A stretch of 64,000 bases of DNA from Cristatella mucedo. Taxonomy: Eukaryota > Bryozoa > Phylactolaemata > Cristatellidae. The stretch is from contig WPIO01000002.1 in assembly GCA_009760855.2 (NCBI GenBank), forward strand, positions 11,312,501-11,376,500, written 5' to 3'. Made by a program: the position numbers and the translations under genes. A model generated the notes under the pieces. The model was not told the DNA's origin. It did not search any database and saw nothing but the letters and a program-made list of their open reading frames with translations. Every line of letters starts with the position of its first letter. The first letter of the stretch is position 1. Positions 34,441 through 45,007 of this stretch are shown one piece after another.

Positions 34441-34634
34441 TAGGATACTAGCTAATTCAACAGCCTCTATTGTATAGCTACAGAAGAACCTTTACGGCTA
34501 TCACCACCGCTTGCAGCGGCAATAAAGAGTCACCCACCTCAGGATTTGAATCCGCAGCCTGGACCGAGGGTCGTGAAAAAGGACCGAGGTCAAAAGGTCG
34601 TGAAAAGCAACCAACTAACCTAGTGTGCCATCAC
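34441..34634 (-). mobile_element. SINE inserted in LINE family A
   Basis: Antisense SINE with a degraded B box (GGATTTGAATCC on plus) and a roughly 20-base internal duplication of the head (GGACCGAGGGTCGTGAAAA and GGACCGAGGTCAAAAGGTCG). The LINE bases CGACTT occur on both sides (CCCGACTTA before, CACGACTTTACC after), as expected for a short target-site duplication. Confidence 0.88.
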
Positions 34635-34950
34635 GACTTTACCGCATTTAAAAAGAAACTGAAAATGCATAGAATTATCACAGCATTTAGCAGGTCCCTG
34701 CAATTCGTTCTTCACGTGCTTATACGTTCTGACACTGTGCACAATGCCACTAACCATACATGCATACTGACCCTGTGCATGTCACCCCTAACCACGTTCT
34801 TCTTGTTGTATATTGAGCATAGTACCACTAACCATTCGATCGTGCTTCCTTTGCAGCGAATGTAAAGTGCCTATAAAAAAATTGTGTTCTCGGAGGGTGA
34901 TATATCAAATGTATTATTATTTTTATTCTTATTTTTATAATTTTGACCCC
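34635..34950 (+). mobile_element. LINE family A, segment 3 of 3
   Basis: Resumes with ACCGCATTTAAAAAGAAAC and runs through the 3' UTR (CTGACACTGTGCACAATGCC). The stem-loop is degraded (AGTGCCTATAAAAAAATTGT) and the tail is TTATTATTTTTATTCTTATT. Confidence 0.88.
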
Positions 34951-36916
34951 ATATGGTTATTGCATAACTTGTTCCGAGCATTGATAACTCAGGAATCTCG
35001 GACAGTTTGGATTTTCATGACATGACATTATTGATCTGACGAATGTAAGAGGACCAACGTTTATGGCTGCACACCAGCTGAGTTGAGCACCGGCGTCGAA
35101 CTGAGAGCTGTAGTATGCTGGCGTGGCTGATGGGGCAGACAACTCCCGACGCTGCGTCGCGAACTAGGGCTTTGTCGTATGAAGACGAGTGGGCTCGTCG
35201 TGGCTGCAGCATTCCGTTACCGGCGACTTACCTACTTGTATTGGAGCGTCCGCCTCCAAGTCACCATCTCCTCCCCAAGTCCCGGGCCTCGCAGATATTT
35301 GCCGCGCGTCGTCAGCAAGGACCAGCATCGCTAGGAGCTCTGTCCTCGCGACCTGGGCGCGCGCACAGGTCGCGACGGCGTGCTCGTGCCGCCATCCGCT
35401 CGAAGGGTGCCGGCTGAAAGGCGAATTCTAGGAAATTCTAGGAAGAGCACGCTGCCTGAACTTTGCTCAGCATCGTCGCAGGCGCGGTCGCGTTCGCCTG
35501 TCAAATTCACGCTGAGGCACGCTGGTCATAAGGTCATACGATTGCGTGCGATTTTGCGTGAGAAACAAATTAAGTCCTCCGCCGCCGCTCAGTGTAGCGG
35601 TCCCGCTGTCGCAATCTTTCTCGATCAAGTTGGCGTACCAATTGCAATAGTTGCGAGTCCTGCGATTAGCCGCTAGGCGCTCGACGGCGAGCCTAACCGC
35701 CTCCGCTCGGGCCACGTCCTATTGCCTGGGGAGAGGCGTTTTTAATAGGAGGGTCTGCGCCGCAGTCACGGACAACTGCAGCGGCAGCAGCCGCGCACAA
35801 TCCTTCGGAAGATCAAAGGTCGCCTCGCCACGGCATTCCGTCGTTGCGGTTGCGGCGGCTGCTCGCCGCTCGTCGGCTCTCCCGCTACGCCGGGCCGTAT
35901 CTACGCGAGCGACGCTTCCGGTCAGTGGGCGAGCGCGCACGCGCGAGCTAGTTTTCGAGGATTATCTCGCTTTTGTCGTGGCTGCCGAGCGAGCTCAGCG
36001 AGCGCTGCGAGGCGCCATCGCCCGCCGCCGGAAAGGCACACTCGGCGCCATTGTCCGCCCATTTTTCCTTTCATTTTCCCCATTTTACGTTCGTTTGCGG
36101 TGCCTCAGCTCGTCTCGTCGCGTCGCTCCTAGTCGCTCGCTTGCGCTTGCGCAGCTGTCGAGCCGCCTGCGGTTCGCGAACGCTGCCGATCCAACGCCAG
36201 CCACCCGGACGCGCCTTCCCGTCAGCGGGCCGCTCGCCGAACGCCGATAATTACGCTCGACTCACCCGGTCGTCGGCGGCGGGGGCATACGCCAGACGCC
36301 GAGGTGCTGCTCGAGTTCGCGAGACAGTTGGCGTCGCTGCCGAATCTCGTTATCGCGCCGCACGACCGCCGGATCTGTCCTACCCACGCACTGCTTGGCG
36401 ACCGGCGGGCGAAGGCGCGGTGCCAAGCAGGAAGCCCTTCGCTAGCAGTTCGCAGCTGGCAGAAACGCTCGAAGGCGATTGATTCGCGGCGGCGGCGGTC
36501 TCGGCGGACGGCGGGCCGCGGTCGGTCAGACCATCGACGTCACCCGCCTGATGCGAAACGGACCGGGTCCTCTGTTGATGACCAGCTTCCGGTGGGCAAC
36601 CGATTCGGCACTCCGAGCAGTCGCCCGAACGAGACGCGCTGGCCGGCGGCAGCGGCGCTAGGAACTAGCTCTGACTAGCTAAGGGTCGCAGGGGCGCGGT
36701 TACCACTGTTCGCTGGCCACTTTGGGTGGGCGTCAGCCGCTGTCCGTGCGCTGGCTCTCCTGCACTGACTGACCGAGGCTGACCATCGGGTAGCGATGCG
36801 CCGCAGGAGGGCTCGCCCGCCAAGAAGCGTCTCGCCGGGTCTCTTCTCTCCCTGAATGCGGCGGCGGTTAGGATTGCAACGAAAATGACAAAAAAAAGAA
36901 CGTCAATGCATTTGCA

Positions 36917-36952
36917 TAGCCCCCTCAGAGAACTTAATCTCTTTCTAGGCGT
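36917..36952 (-). mobile_element. LINE family A 3' stem-loop tag
   Basis: CCCCCTCAGAGAACTTAATC, then TCTTTCTAGGCG: only the antisense terminal stem-loop is left. Confidence 0.7.
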
Positions 36953-37984
36953 GATGTTGCGGCTGCACGCGCCGCGATGCCACGGCCGTCAGCGGCTGCG
37001 GGCAATCCTTGCCGCGCCCACCTGCAGCGCATGGCCCGGTTCTCGCCCTATCCGCCTCCGACGGTCGCTCCATTCACGCCGGCGAACGGCTGTGCCGCCG
37101 CTAACCACCGCCGCCGCCGCCGCCATCGGAGCTCGATTACGGCGCTCCAGCTCCAGTAGCGTTCGCGTACCACTTTCTTTCGAAGTCAGACACAGATGCC
37201 GCCATTCGCCAGACATGTTGAGCGAATCGGCGGAGCGAGGTTTCGTTGAAAAAAGAAACCTCGCGCAACAGCGCAGCGCCTACATAGCTAAAAGAGCCAC
37301 GTTTATAGAGGGCGACGAGAATCCAGCAAAATCAGCACGACGAAGCGTCGCATCGATCGGAGCTGCTGGCGCGTATTACTAGGCCCTCAGCGCGCTCGGC
37401 TCGCTGTACCAAGCGAGCCCGGTCGATGCCCGAAGTTCATCGCGTCTGCGACGCCGGCAAGCCTTCTTCGCCCACGGTGTCGCTCCGACATCCCACGTGG
37501 TTGGTGCGAGGGCGCGCTGCGAGCGAAGGCAGCGTCGCGCGCGTGCATTTACGATGCGCGTCCTCCTCCGCTGGCTGCGAATCATTAGCATTCTGACAGC
37601 GCGCGCGCGTGCGCGAGCGCTGAAAGGTCACGCTTTGCTCGGCAATTCTCGCGGCTCCGCGATCGGCTAGTTGCTAACGACTGGAGTCCGCCGCTGCCAC
37701 CGCCGTCGCCAGGTGCGAGCTGTCTAGCGTAAGCCTTCAGCGCAGCCATCGCATGCCCATGGCCAGCCCGATGATTGCCGCGCACCTGCACTTGCGACCG
37801 CGTCGCTCGCCTGCGCGCGACGCCTGCAGGTCGCCACCGAGAGCGGGGACGAACGGCGGGCCGCTCGCGCTGAGCTGAATTCGACGCCGCCGGCGAACGC
37901 AAGCAGCGCGCATCCATAGGCCTCAGCCGTAGGCCTTCACCAGCTGCCGCCGGCCGTGCGAGCCACCGCACTCGACCTTGTGCT

Positions 37985-38066
37985 CCTTTGCAGCATGCGT
38001 AAAGTGCCTAGAAAGAGATTAAGTTCTTCGAGGGCGCTATACAACTGTATTATTCTTATTAGTGCC
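37985..38066 (+). mobile_element. LINE family A, isolated 3' end
   Basis: TTTGCAGCATGCGTAAAGTG, then the stem-loop (CTAGAAAGAGATTAAGTTCT, GAGGGCGCTATACAA) and a short TATTATTCTTATT tail. Confidence 0.85.
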
Positions 38067-38620
38067 ATTATGCCGATTGCCGCGGCCCGCTCAGGCAAAG
38101 CGGCGAAAGCGAGTTTCGCTGGAAAAAACTGCCGCCGGCTCAAACCTGTCGATGGCCTCTCGCGGCTTCGAGTTCCCTTCACCTCTAAGGCTGCGGCGGC
38201 TGCGGCGGCGATCGCACTCGTGACGCCGCCGCGTCGTGAGCGTCTGCTAAATGAGGCGACAGCGGCGGCGGCGACGTCTAGTGGTCTCGCGCTCACGCTT
38301 TCGCTGCAGGCGTCGCCACTGCCGGAGAGTAAGTCAAACCGAGCGGCGGAGGCAGCCAACATTGGCCCTCACCCGGATCCGGTCGAGCGAGTGCTCGCGA
38401 GGTTGCCCGCGAGGTGCCGCATTCGCGCGGAGGCGCCCACTCGAGCTGCTTCAGGGCCGCAGGGAGGCACTGAAGCAGGCCAGTGAGTCGACTCTGCTGC
38501 TTCAGCGACAGTCGGCGCGAGCGGTCGTCCGCTCGAGCACGCGAAGATCGCATTGCCTCAGGAGGCCGAGGCCGTCCGCTGGAATCGTGTCGGCTCTCGG
38601 GTTGGACAGCTCTGCGTGGT

Positions 38621-38814
38621 ATGCCGAACTCGACCGATACGGGCGCTCCCGGCGGCGGCGACCTGCCGACGGCCAACGGCTCGAGCAATGGCCAAAGCGC
38701 GGCTTCTGCATCTGCACAGTCGTTTGACGTCGGAGCTTCGCTGTACATAGCGGGCATGTGCACTTCGGTGGTGTCCATCTTGCTCACGTCGGTCGGGCTT
38801 CACCTGCTGAACAG
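38621..38814 (+). CDS. rhodopsin-class GPCR, exon 1 (N-terminus and TM1)
   Basis: Encodes residues 1-64 plus two bases of codon 65 of a proposed 400-residue plasma-membrane receptor. I chose the ATG at 38,621 because it gives a short extracellular N-terminus: G at -3, then MPNSTDTG. Sequons are at N3 and N19. A hydrophobic segment at about residues 41-63 (LYIAGMCTSVVSILLTSVGL, HLL) serves as TM1. The exon ends at AACAG with a consensus donor GTAAGC at 38,815. Reading on gives an immediate TAA stop, so splicing is required. TM1 lacks the usual GN motif. The ligand is unknown. The partner exon is at 50,244, and the phases match (2 + 1 bases). Confidence 0.72.
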
Positions 38815-38848
38815 GTAAGCGACATAGCCAACACGCCCAGCAGCGAGA

Positions 38849-39071
<223 letters not shown>

Positions 39072-39941
39072 GGGTGCCAGGATCGGCAGCAGAGCGAATG
39101 ACCGTGGACCTCAGACCAAATGAGTTTTCATAGATCACAGAGATTACAGAAATAGTGAAGGAACGTTAAATACGAATGCATGTATAAAGAGATCGGTCGA
39201 AGGAGCAAAGGATGATGGGAAAGATATAGAACGATACACAACGAGCTGCAAAGCGAGATACAAAGAGAGCGACTCTTTGTCGAGAGCAAGAGATACACAG
39301 GTAATAGGAGAGCGACTCTGTGTACCGGAGAATTTAGAGCAGACTTTAGGGTGGATCGAGATTTCACGGCTACGTATTTACGTGCGCTGAAGCCACATGC
39401 CAGTAGTACTGTCACGCAGCGAGAATCACTGGTCCGTATTTTTGTCACTCTGTCCTTTGATGTTCAACTGTGCCGTTAAAAACACCAAGAGGCTTGCGTT
39501 TGGGAAGGTATCTGGTGTAAGACTTGCAAGTAGCTATATGGGAACATTGTTCTGCAGCGGTGATGAGCAGATGCGAGTATGTGGGCACGTTTAGCCGTAA
39601 TCCAAATGAAAGCCACGCATTTTCGGCCAAGGAATTGGAAAGCAGAGGCAAGCAGATGACAGCTTGGTTGTATTGGGCTACGAAACTTACCGGGATCCAA
39701 GGAAAAGGCTTTTAATGAATGATGTCATCTGCTGAAGTGTGTGCAAAGGCAGAGCGAGGTTAGTTCAAGCAGCAAAAGATCCCCGCCACTTCAATGAGAA
39801 TTGAAACCAATCAGTGAAGCCTGTGGCACGACGCTCCTAGAAAAACAGCAGCCTACGAAACGGAAGACCACCCAGAAGCGGCACCGGCGAAAGCTCAACA
39901 CTGAGAGCACTTCCTTTAGCTTCCCTGGATGCCCAGTAACC

Positions 39942-39942
<1 letters not shown>
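39072..39942. other. intronic, no feature seen
   Basis: No coding or transposon signature. Short frames near 39,445-39,715 have no resemblance to known proteins. Confidence 0.45.
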
Positions 39943-40007
<65 letters not shown>

Positions 40008-40008
40008 A
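39943..40008. repeat. (TGTC)n then (TC)n microsatellite
   Basis: About 55 bases of CTGT tetramers turn into TCTCTCTCTC immediately before the LINE copy at 40,009. Confidence 0.97.
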
Positions 40009-40853
40009 GCTCGAAATCTAGGTGTCATATTCCAAAGCGACCTCTCGTTAGACGATCACATCAGCTCCACAGTCAAATCAGCCTATTTTCAGCTTCATAA
40101 CATTGCTAAAATTAGGGCTTGTTTAGATAAGGATACCACGTCCAAGTTGGTCCATGCATTCGTGACATCTCGTCTCGACTTCTGCAACTCACTGCTTACT
40201 GGCCTACCAGCATGTGCGATCAGGCGATTGCAGCTGGTGCAAAACTCTGCAGCTAGGCTTGTCTGTCGTGAGCGTAGCAGTTGCCACATTACTCCACTTC
40301 TCGCCGACCTGCACTGGTTACCAGTCAAGCAACGGATTGACTTCAAGGTTTTGTCGCTCACTTTTAGGTCTCTTCATTCTATGGCTCCAGCCTATCTTTC
40401 AGATATACTACCTCATCAGGCAAAGCATCGTACCACTCGCTTTTCGGAATCCAACAGTCTAGAAATACCTCGTACAAACCTTAAATCCTTTGGAGACCGT
40501 GCATTTAGCTCGTATGCTCCCAAAGCCTGGAACTCCCTCCCGACCTGCATCAGAACATCCCCCGACCTGACCACATTTAAAAGAAACTTAAAAACATACC
40601 TATTTAGGACAGCATTTAGTGGGTCCTTGTGATTCGTCCTCGATGTGCTTATGCGTGCTGACACTGTTCATGCTGCCACTAACCACATTTGCATGCTGAC
40701 CCAGTGCATGTAACCCCTAACCATGTTATTCATTTTGTTTGTTTTTCAAGCATGGTTTTACTTACTATTCTATTGCGTATCACTTTGCAGCAAATGTAAA
40801 GCGCCTAGAAAGAGATTAAGTTCTCTGAGGGCGCTTTATCAAGTGCAATATTA

Positions 40854-40856
<3 letters not shown>
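40009..40856 (+). mobile_element. LINE family A, 5'-truncated, C-terminal frame intact
   Basis: Starts within the RT C-terminal part (ARNLGVIFQSDLSLDDHISS). The frame stays open to the natural stop at about 40,632 (HAFVTSRLDFCNSLLTGLPA, LHWLPVKQRIDFK, RAFSSYAPKAWNSLP, YLFRTAFSGSL). The 3' UTR and stem-loop follow, but the tail is only ATATTATTATC before a (TC)n tract. It is among the least mutated copies, so relatively young, and is flanked by TC repeats on both sides. Confidence 0.95.

Positions 40857-40918
<62 letters not shown>
40857..40918. repeat. (TC)n microsatellite
   Basis: About 60 bases of pure TC directly after the LINE tail. Confidence 0.97.
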
Positions 40919-40922
<4 letters not shown>

Positions 40923-42065
40923 GGGCAACCATGTTTAACGTTGATTCAGCTAAAAAGGCAACTGGAGGGGCTTGGGCCTTGGACGTGAACTTTTAAAGTA
41001 AGTTTTCTGAGAGAGCTACCACTTTCGGAGAAGTTGATAGCTTTCACCTGCCAAATGGAGACCTTTATACGTCGTGCCTAAGGAGACCCACTGAATTGCG
41101 TGCTTCGGCGCGTCGGTTTGAAGAAGAAGAAGCAATAGTATCGTTGCAAGGGCTCGTGGTACAGAGGCACACAATGAGCGTGCAGCTTCGAGGGCAGACC
41201 GTGCACAAGGCCTGCTATTCAGCAGGTCGATGGCAGAGCTAAGAGAGCATTTCACGCATTCACGGCTCCTTTGGTGCTTCAGTCTGAGTCGGTCTCTCGG
41301 GAAGGGAGTAAAATAATTCTACGACCCGCTGGCCTGAAGGCTTAAGCATTAATTCTTAAAAATCAGCTCCGGAGGAGGCGCGACATACAGACGAAGAGAA
41401 GCGTAGCAGCTCGCCCTGGGGATCTTGACTTTCAGCCGTATCATTTTAGCTCGCTGCTCGTTAGGGCGACACAGGAAGCGGAAGCGAGCTCCGCCTTTTC
41501 AACATGCTGCCGGAGAGAGCTCTTCGTCGAAAGCTAACCATTGCGGTTTCGACCTGATCGCCTACTGTTTTCATAAGAATGCACTGACAGCAGCGTGACT
41601 GCTGCCAGTAATTGATGGCCACTATTATATACCGCGTTCGCAGCTCGTGCTAGCAGTGTAGGCGGCCGATCCAACCCCTAGCTAGCTGTAGGTGCAGGAA
41701 GGCCGCATTCACACCGAGGCTAGGGCCCGTTGCCAATGGCCATCAAGTTCTACACGGTATACATGTATCGTTTATCGAGAATATACAGATCGTGGGTTTA
41801 CTGGGGAATGTCAGTGATCGATGTGGTAATGTTGGACAAGTCGTAAACGAGGCTTGGCAGAACTACTCGGCATACAGGCTAAAACGTAGTTATACCTACA
41901 GGGTCTAGCCGATAAAAAAATTCACGGCAATGGGAAGATTATTGGCCATTGCATCAAGTCCCTCCTGACGTGAGAAAGTGAGAGAAAAAGCTGCACGCTA
42001 TCTGGCCACGAATCAATCGTCGGAGAAAATATTTCAACAATTAGGAGGTGATTTCGGATGACACT
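40919..42065. other. intronic, no gene seen
   Basis: Holds a 62-base repeat at 41,657-41,718 that recurs at 44,083. No frame resembles a known protein. Confidence 0.45.
41657..41718 (+). repeat. 62-base dispersed repeat, copy 1
   Basis: GTAGGCGGCCGATCCAACCC, then CTAGCTAGCTGTAGGTGCAG through CACACCGAG. It is about 95% identical to 44,083-44,143. Confidence 0.9.
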
Positions 42066-42757
42066 CCGACTGTAACTCACTGCTTGCTGGCCTACCAGCA
42101 TGTGCAGTCAGGCGATTACAGCAGGTGCACAACTCTGCAGCTAGGCTTGTCCGTCGTCAGCGTCGAAGTTGCCGCATCACACCACTTCTCGCCAACCTGC
42201 ACTGGCTGCCAGTCAAGCAACGGATTGACTTCAAAGTTTTGTCGCTCCCTTTTAGGTGACTTCATTCTTTGGCTCCAACCTATCTCTCAGATCTACTTCC
42301 CCACCGAGCCAAGCATCGTACCACCTGCTTTTCGGAGTTCAATAGTTTACCAATACCTCGTACAAACCTCAAATCCTTTGGAGACCGTGCATTTAGTTCG
42401 TATGGTCCCAAAGCCTGGAACTCACTCCCAACTTGCATCACAACGTCCCCTGACTTGAATGCATTTAAAAAGAACTTAAAAACACACCTATTTAAGACAG
42501 TATTTAGTGGGTCTCTGTGACTCGTCCTTCATGTGCTTATGCGTGCTGACACTCTGTACGCTGCCACTAACCACACTTGCACGCTGACCCTGTGCATGTC
42601 ACCCTAACCATGTTATTCATATCGTTTATCAAGCATGATATTACTCACCATTCAATCGCATTTCCCTTTGCAGCAAATGTAAAGCACCTAGAGAGAGATT
42701 GACTTCTTAGAGGGCGCTTTATCAAGTGCATTAATAATAATATTATTATTATTATTA
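42066..42757 (+). mobile_element. LINE family A, 5'-truncated copy
   Basis: Starts at the NSLLAGLPACAIRRLQ region and runs through the C-terminal frames (42,269-42,520: RTNLKSFGDRAFSSYGPKAW, then HLFKTVFSGSL). The 3' UTR, stem-loop (AAAGCACCTAGAGAGAGATT) and an ATT tail at about 42,728-42,757 follow. A frameshift lies near 42,260. Confidence 0.93.
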
Positions 42758-43432
42758 GTCTTGACAACCGCCTAATTGCTCCATCGCCGACCAAAAGCGC
42801 CCCCCCCGAGCGAAAACCTGACTACATAAATACTGTTCACATTGATCGAGAGATATTTAGTCTCGGAAAGTCCTCTGGTATTGACGACAAGATACCTGCA
42901 TTACGCAAACATTTCTCAACCGCCATCGCTGAAAATTCAGAGCTTCACAAAAAGCTGGCTGAATTCAGCGTAGGCATAGCGCCTACAATTTGAGCTGAAA
43001 GCACCTGCTTGCGAGGCAGTTCGCAGGTCACACAGCGAGCGAGATTTTGAGACATCTCAGTGATAAAATTGCAACTAGCAGGCCTGCTTAGATGAGAAAT
43101 TGACTGCATGCCATGCACACTGAAGTCTATCGGACAAGTACGGCTCTAACAGCATCGCAACGCGATCCGTTGTACTTGCCAGTGCTGCCTTACAGCACCT
43201 TCAGAAGGAACTGACTTTTCGCGACATACAATACATTATCGCTTAAATCCATATCTTTCGTGAGGCAATGTATTCATTTACACTCAACGAGCATTAAAAG
43301 CCTTATGACCAAATCCACAGGCCGCGTGCCTATTTCCCAAGCCCCGAAGCTAGCTTTCTTAGCTTTCGATAGCTAGCTTTCTTGGAGCACCCGAACGCTA
43401 GGAACTCCCCTTAATCTTAACCCTACTGGGCC
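42758..43432. other. intronic, no feature seen
   Basis: No recognised coding or repeat sequence apart from a C-run near 42,800. Confidence 0.45.
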
Positions 43433-43605
43433 GTGATAGCCCAGGAGGTAAGGTGCTCGCTCTTCACGACCGAAGTCGTGGGTTCGAAACCTGCAGTTAG
43501 GCGATCCTTTATTGCCAACTGCAAGCGGTGGTGATAGCGGAAAAGACACTTCTGCCACTATAAAAAAGCTGTTAAATCAGGTAAGATTGTTTACTCTTAC
43601 TCCTT
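43433..43605 (+). mobile_element. tRNA-derived SINE, best-preserved head
   Basis: The A box TGATAGCCCAGGAGGTAAGG and B box GTGGGTTCGAAACC are both excellent polymerase III promoter matches. The body GCAAGCGGTGGTGATAGCGG and 3' part CACTATAAAAAAGCTGTTAAA follow. It is a reference copy for the family. Confidence 0.9.
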
Positions 43606-43689
43606 TACCCCGATTGCCATGTCAGTCAACTGCAGACCACCCGTCCACTAAGAAGCTAGGGGTCAGCTAATCCAATAGCCCCATCTAGA

Positions 43690-44065
43690 GCTGTTCCATT
43701 CCTCCGCTTAAAGACCATTGGCGACAGAAGTTTTAGCTCTGCAGGTCCTAGACTGTGGAACCCGCTTCCACAATTCTTACGCAACGACAACTACTTTCCT
43801 ACTGCCGACTATGGCTCATTCTTTTCAGCGGTCCTGACCTGCTACTTCCATGCTAATCACTATCTCAACTGCTCTCCTGACTCTGCTATGCTTCCCACTT
43901 TCTCTTTGTTGCGTGAGACGAAATCTGTTGGCTACCGAATGCGTACCGAAAGCCACTTAGGCTGTGGGTGCGCTATACAAAACTCTCCTGCGTAACACCT
44001 ACATGGTCTTTATGAATTTGTGGAGTTACAGACGGAGAAACATTACATGGCATTACTTACATAGT
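43690..44065 (+). mobile_element. LINE family B, 3' end
   Basis: Starts in the C-terminal coding region (AVPFLRLKTIGDRSFSSAGP, then RLWNPLPQFLRN). The 3' UTR (CTGCCGACTATGGCTCATTC, GAGACGAAATCTGTTGGCTA) follows, ending GGAGAAACATTACATGGCATTAC. Confidence 0.9.
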
Positions 44066-44082
44066 GGCAGAAGAGCCTTGAT

Positions 44083-44143
44083 GTAGGCGGCTGATCCAAC
44101 CCCTAGCTAGCTGTAGGTGCAGGAAAGCAGCATTCACACCGAG
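44083..44143 (+). repeat. 62-base dispersed repeat, copy 2
   Basis: Matches 41,657-41,718 except for a few substitutions and one missing base. It lies between a family B 3' end and an AT tract. Confidence 0.9.
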
Positions 44144-44215
44144 ACAATAATATAATCATATAATATATAATATAATCAATATATATATATATATATAATA
44201 TATAATGTAATGGTA
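44144..44215. repeat. AT-rich microsatellite
   Basis: TAATATA and ATATATAT units. Confidence 0.9.
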
Positions 44216-44219
44216 TAAT

Positions 44220-44290
44220 CCTACTTGCAGCTGGCAATAAAGGATTATCTGCTGCTGGACGCGAACGCGGGATCTGTATCGTGGAAAGCG
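44220..44290 (-). mobile_element. SINE fragment
   Basis: CTTGCAGCTGGCAATAAAGG, then ATTATCTGCTGCTGGACGCG, matches the antisense SINE body and B box region with several changes. The 114-codon plus frame that begins here (44,225-44,569) therefore starts inside a SINE and is doubtful. Confidence 0.65.
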
Positions 44291-45007
44291 AGCAACTTGC
44301 ATCTATGCCTTGTTCGCCTCTGGGAGTTAAGATCGACAGGCCAACGAGGCCGCAGCAAGGACCTCCTCATTGTCCTCTGCGTCCTCGATCCTAAAAAGCG
44401 CCATCCGGTGGGTCCGACAAACATTTCCGCAAAAAAGCTTCGCGAAACTGCGGCTCTGATTCCACCAAAATGGAACAAAAAAAAATGTTCCCGGTGGTTG
44501 CTAACCCAGAAAAACGCAGTTCTAAACGACCTCTGGCCTCTTCCAACGGCTAGAGAAATGCGGAAATAGCTTCATCGAGCTCGACGTTCGAGGAAAACCT
44601 TCATCCATAGCTGGTTTGTAGAGCGCAAGGGAACGGAAACGGAGCCGAAGGGTAACTCGCCGAGTCGCTCTTCGGCTCGGCTCGAGCCACCTCCTGCGTG
44701 CCAGCTCCTGCTGCGCTGCGCCGCCGCTGCGCAGCGCATTCGGCTTCTCGTGCGCGCGGTCTCGGCGGTGCGCGACGGCCGCCGAGCGGCGGGCGAGCGA
44801 GCTGCGAGCCCAGGTGCCCGGCCCAGGCACGCGCGCGGCGAATCTGCGGCTCGGGGACCTCGGGGACCGCGGGGACGCGGGTCCGCGGGTCCGCGCCGTG
44901 TGGAGCCGCGCTCGTGCCGGGCCTAGCGTCCTTCCACCACCGCCACTGCAACCCGCTCATCCGCAACCGGTTCGTCGAGACGCGTCTGCACGTGAACGGG
45001 ATTGCAG
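44291..45007. other. CpG-rich intronic stretch
   Basis: GC-rich from about 44,640, with overlapping Arg/Ala-rich frames on both strands and no recognisable domain. Confidence 0.4.

Larger units (their letters stand above)
34951..38620. promoter_or_regulatory. CpG-rich region upstream of the GPCR (possible promoter/5' UTR)
   Basis: From about 35,100 the sequence becomes markedly GC- and CpG-rich and stays so to the first GPCR coding exon. Many overlapping Arg/Ala/Ser-rich frames occur on both strands with no domain resemblance, so I treat them as non-coding. A promoter and 5' UTR for the plus-strand receptor are the likely content. No TATA box or defined start could be assigned. Two small LINE family A 3' ends interrupt it. 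Confidence 0.35.

Noticed and set aside
35115-38487. Many GC-rich ORFs (for example 35,651-36,250 plus and 37,585-37,971 minus)
   Set aside because: Overlapping frames on both strands, Arg/Ala/Ser-rich, no domains. Expected by chance in CpG-rich DNA, where stop codons are rare.
39943-40918. CRISPR-like or satellite array
   Set aside because: The repeats are uninterrupted TGTC/TC units without spacers, and the genome is animal.
44225-44569. 114-codon plus ORF with a fairly normal composition
   Set aside because: Its first part lies in an antisense SINE fragment, and no known domain or splice context was found.
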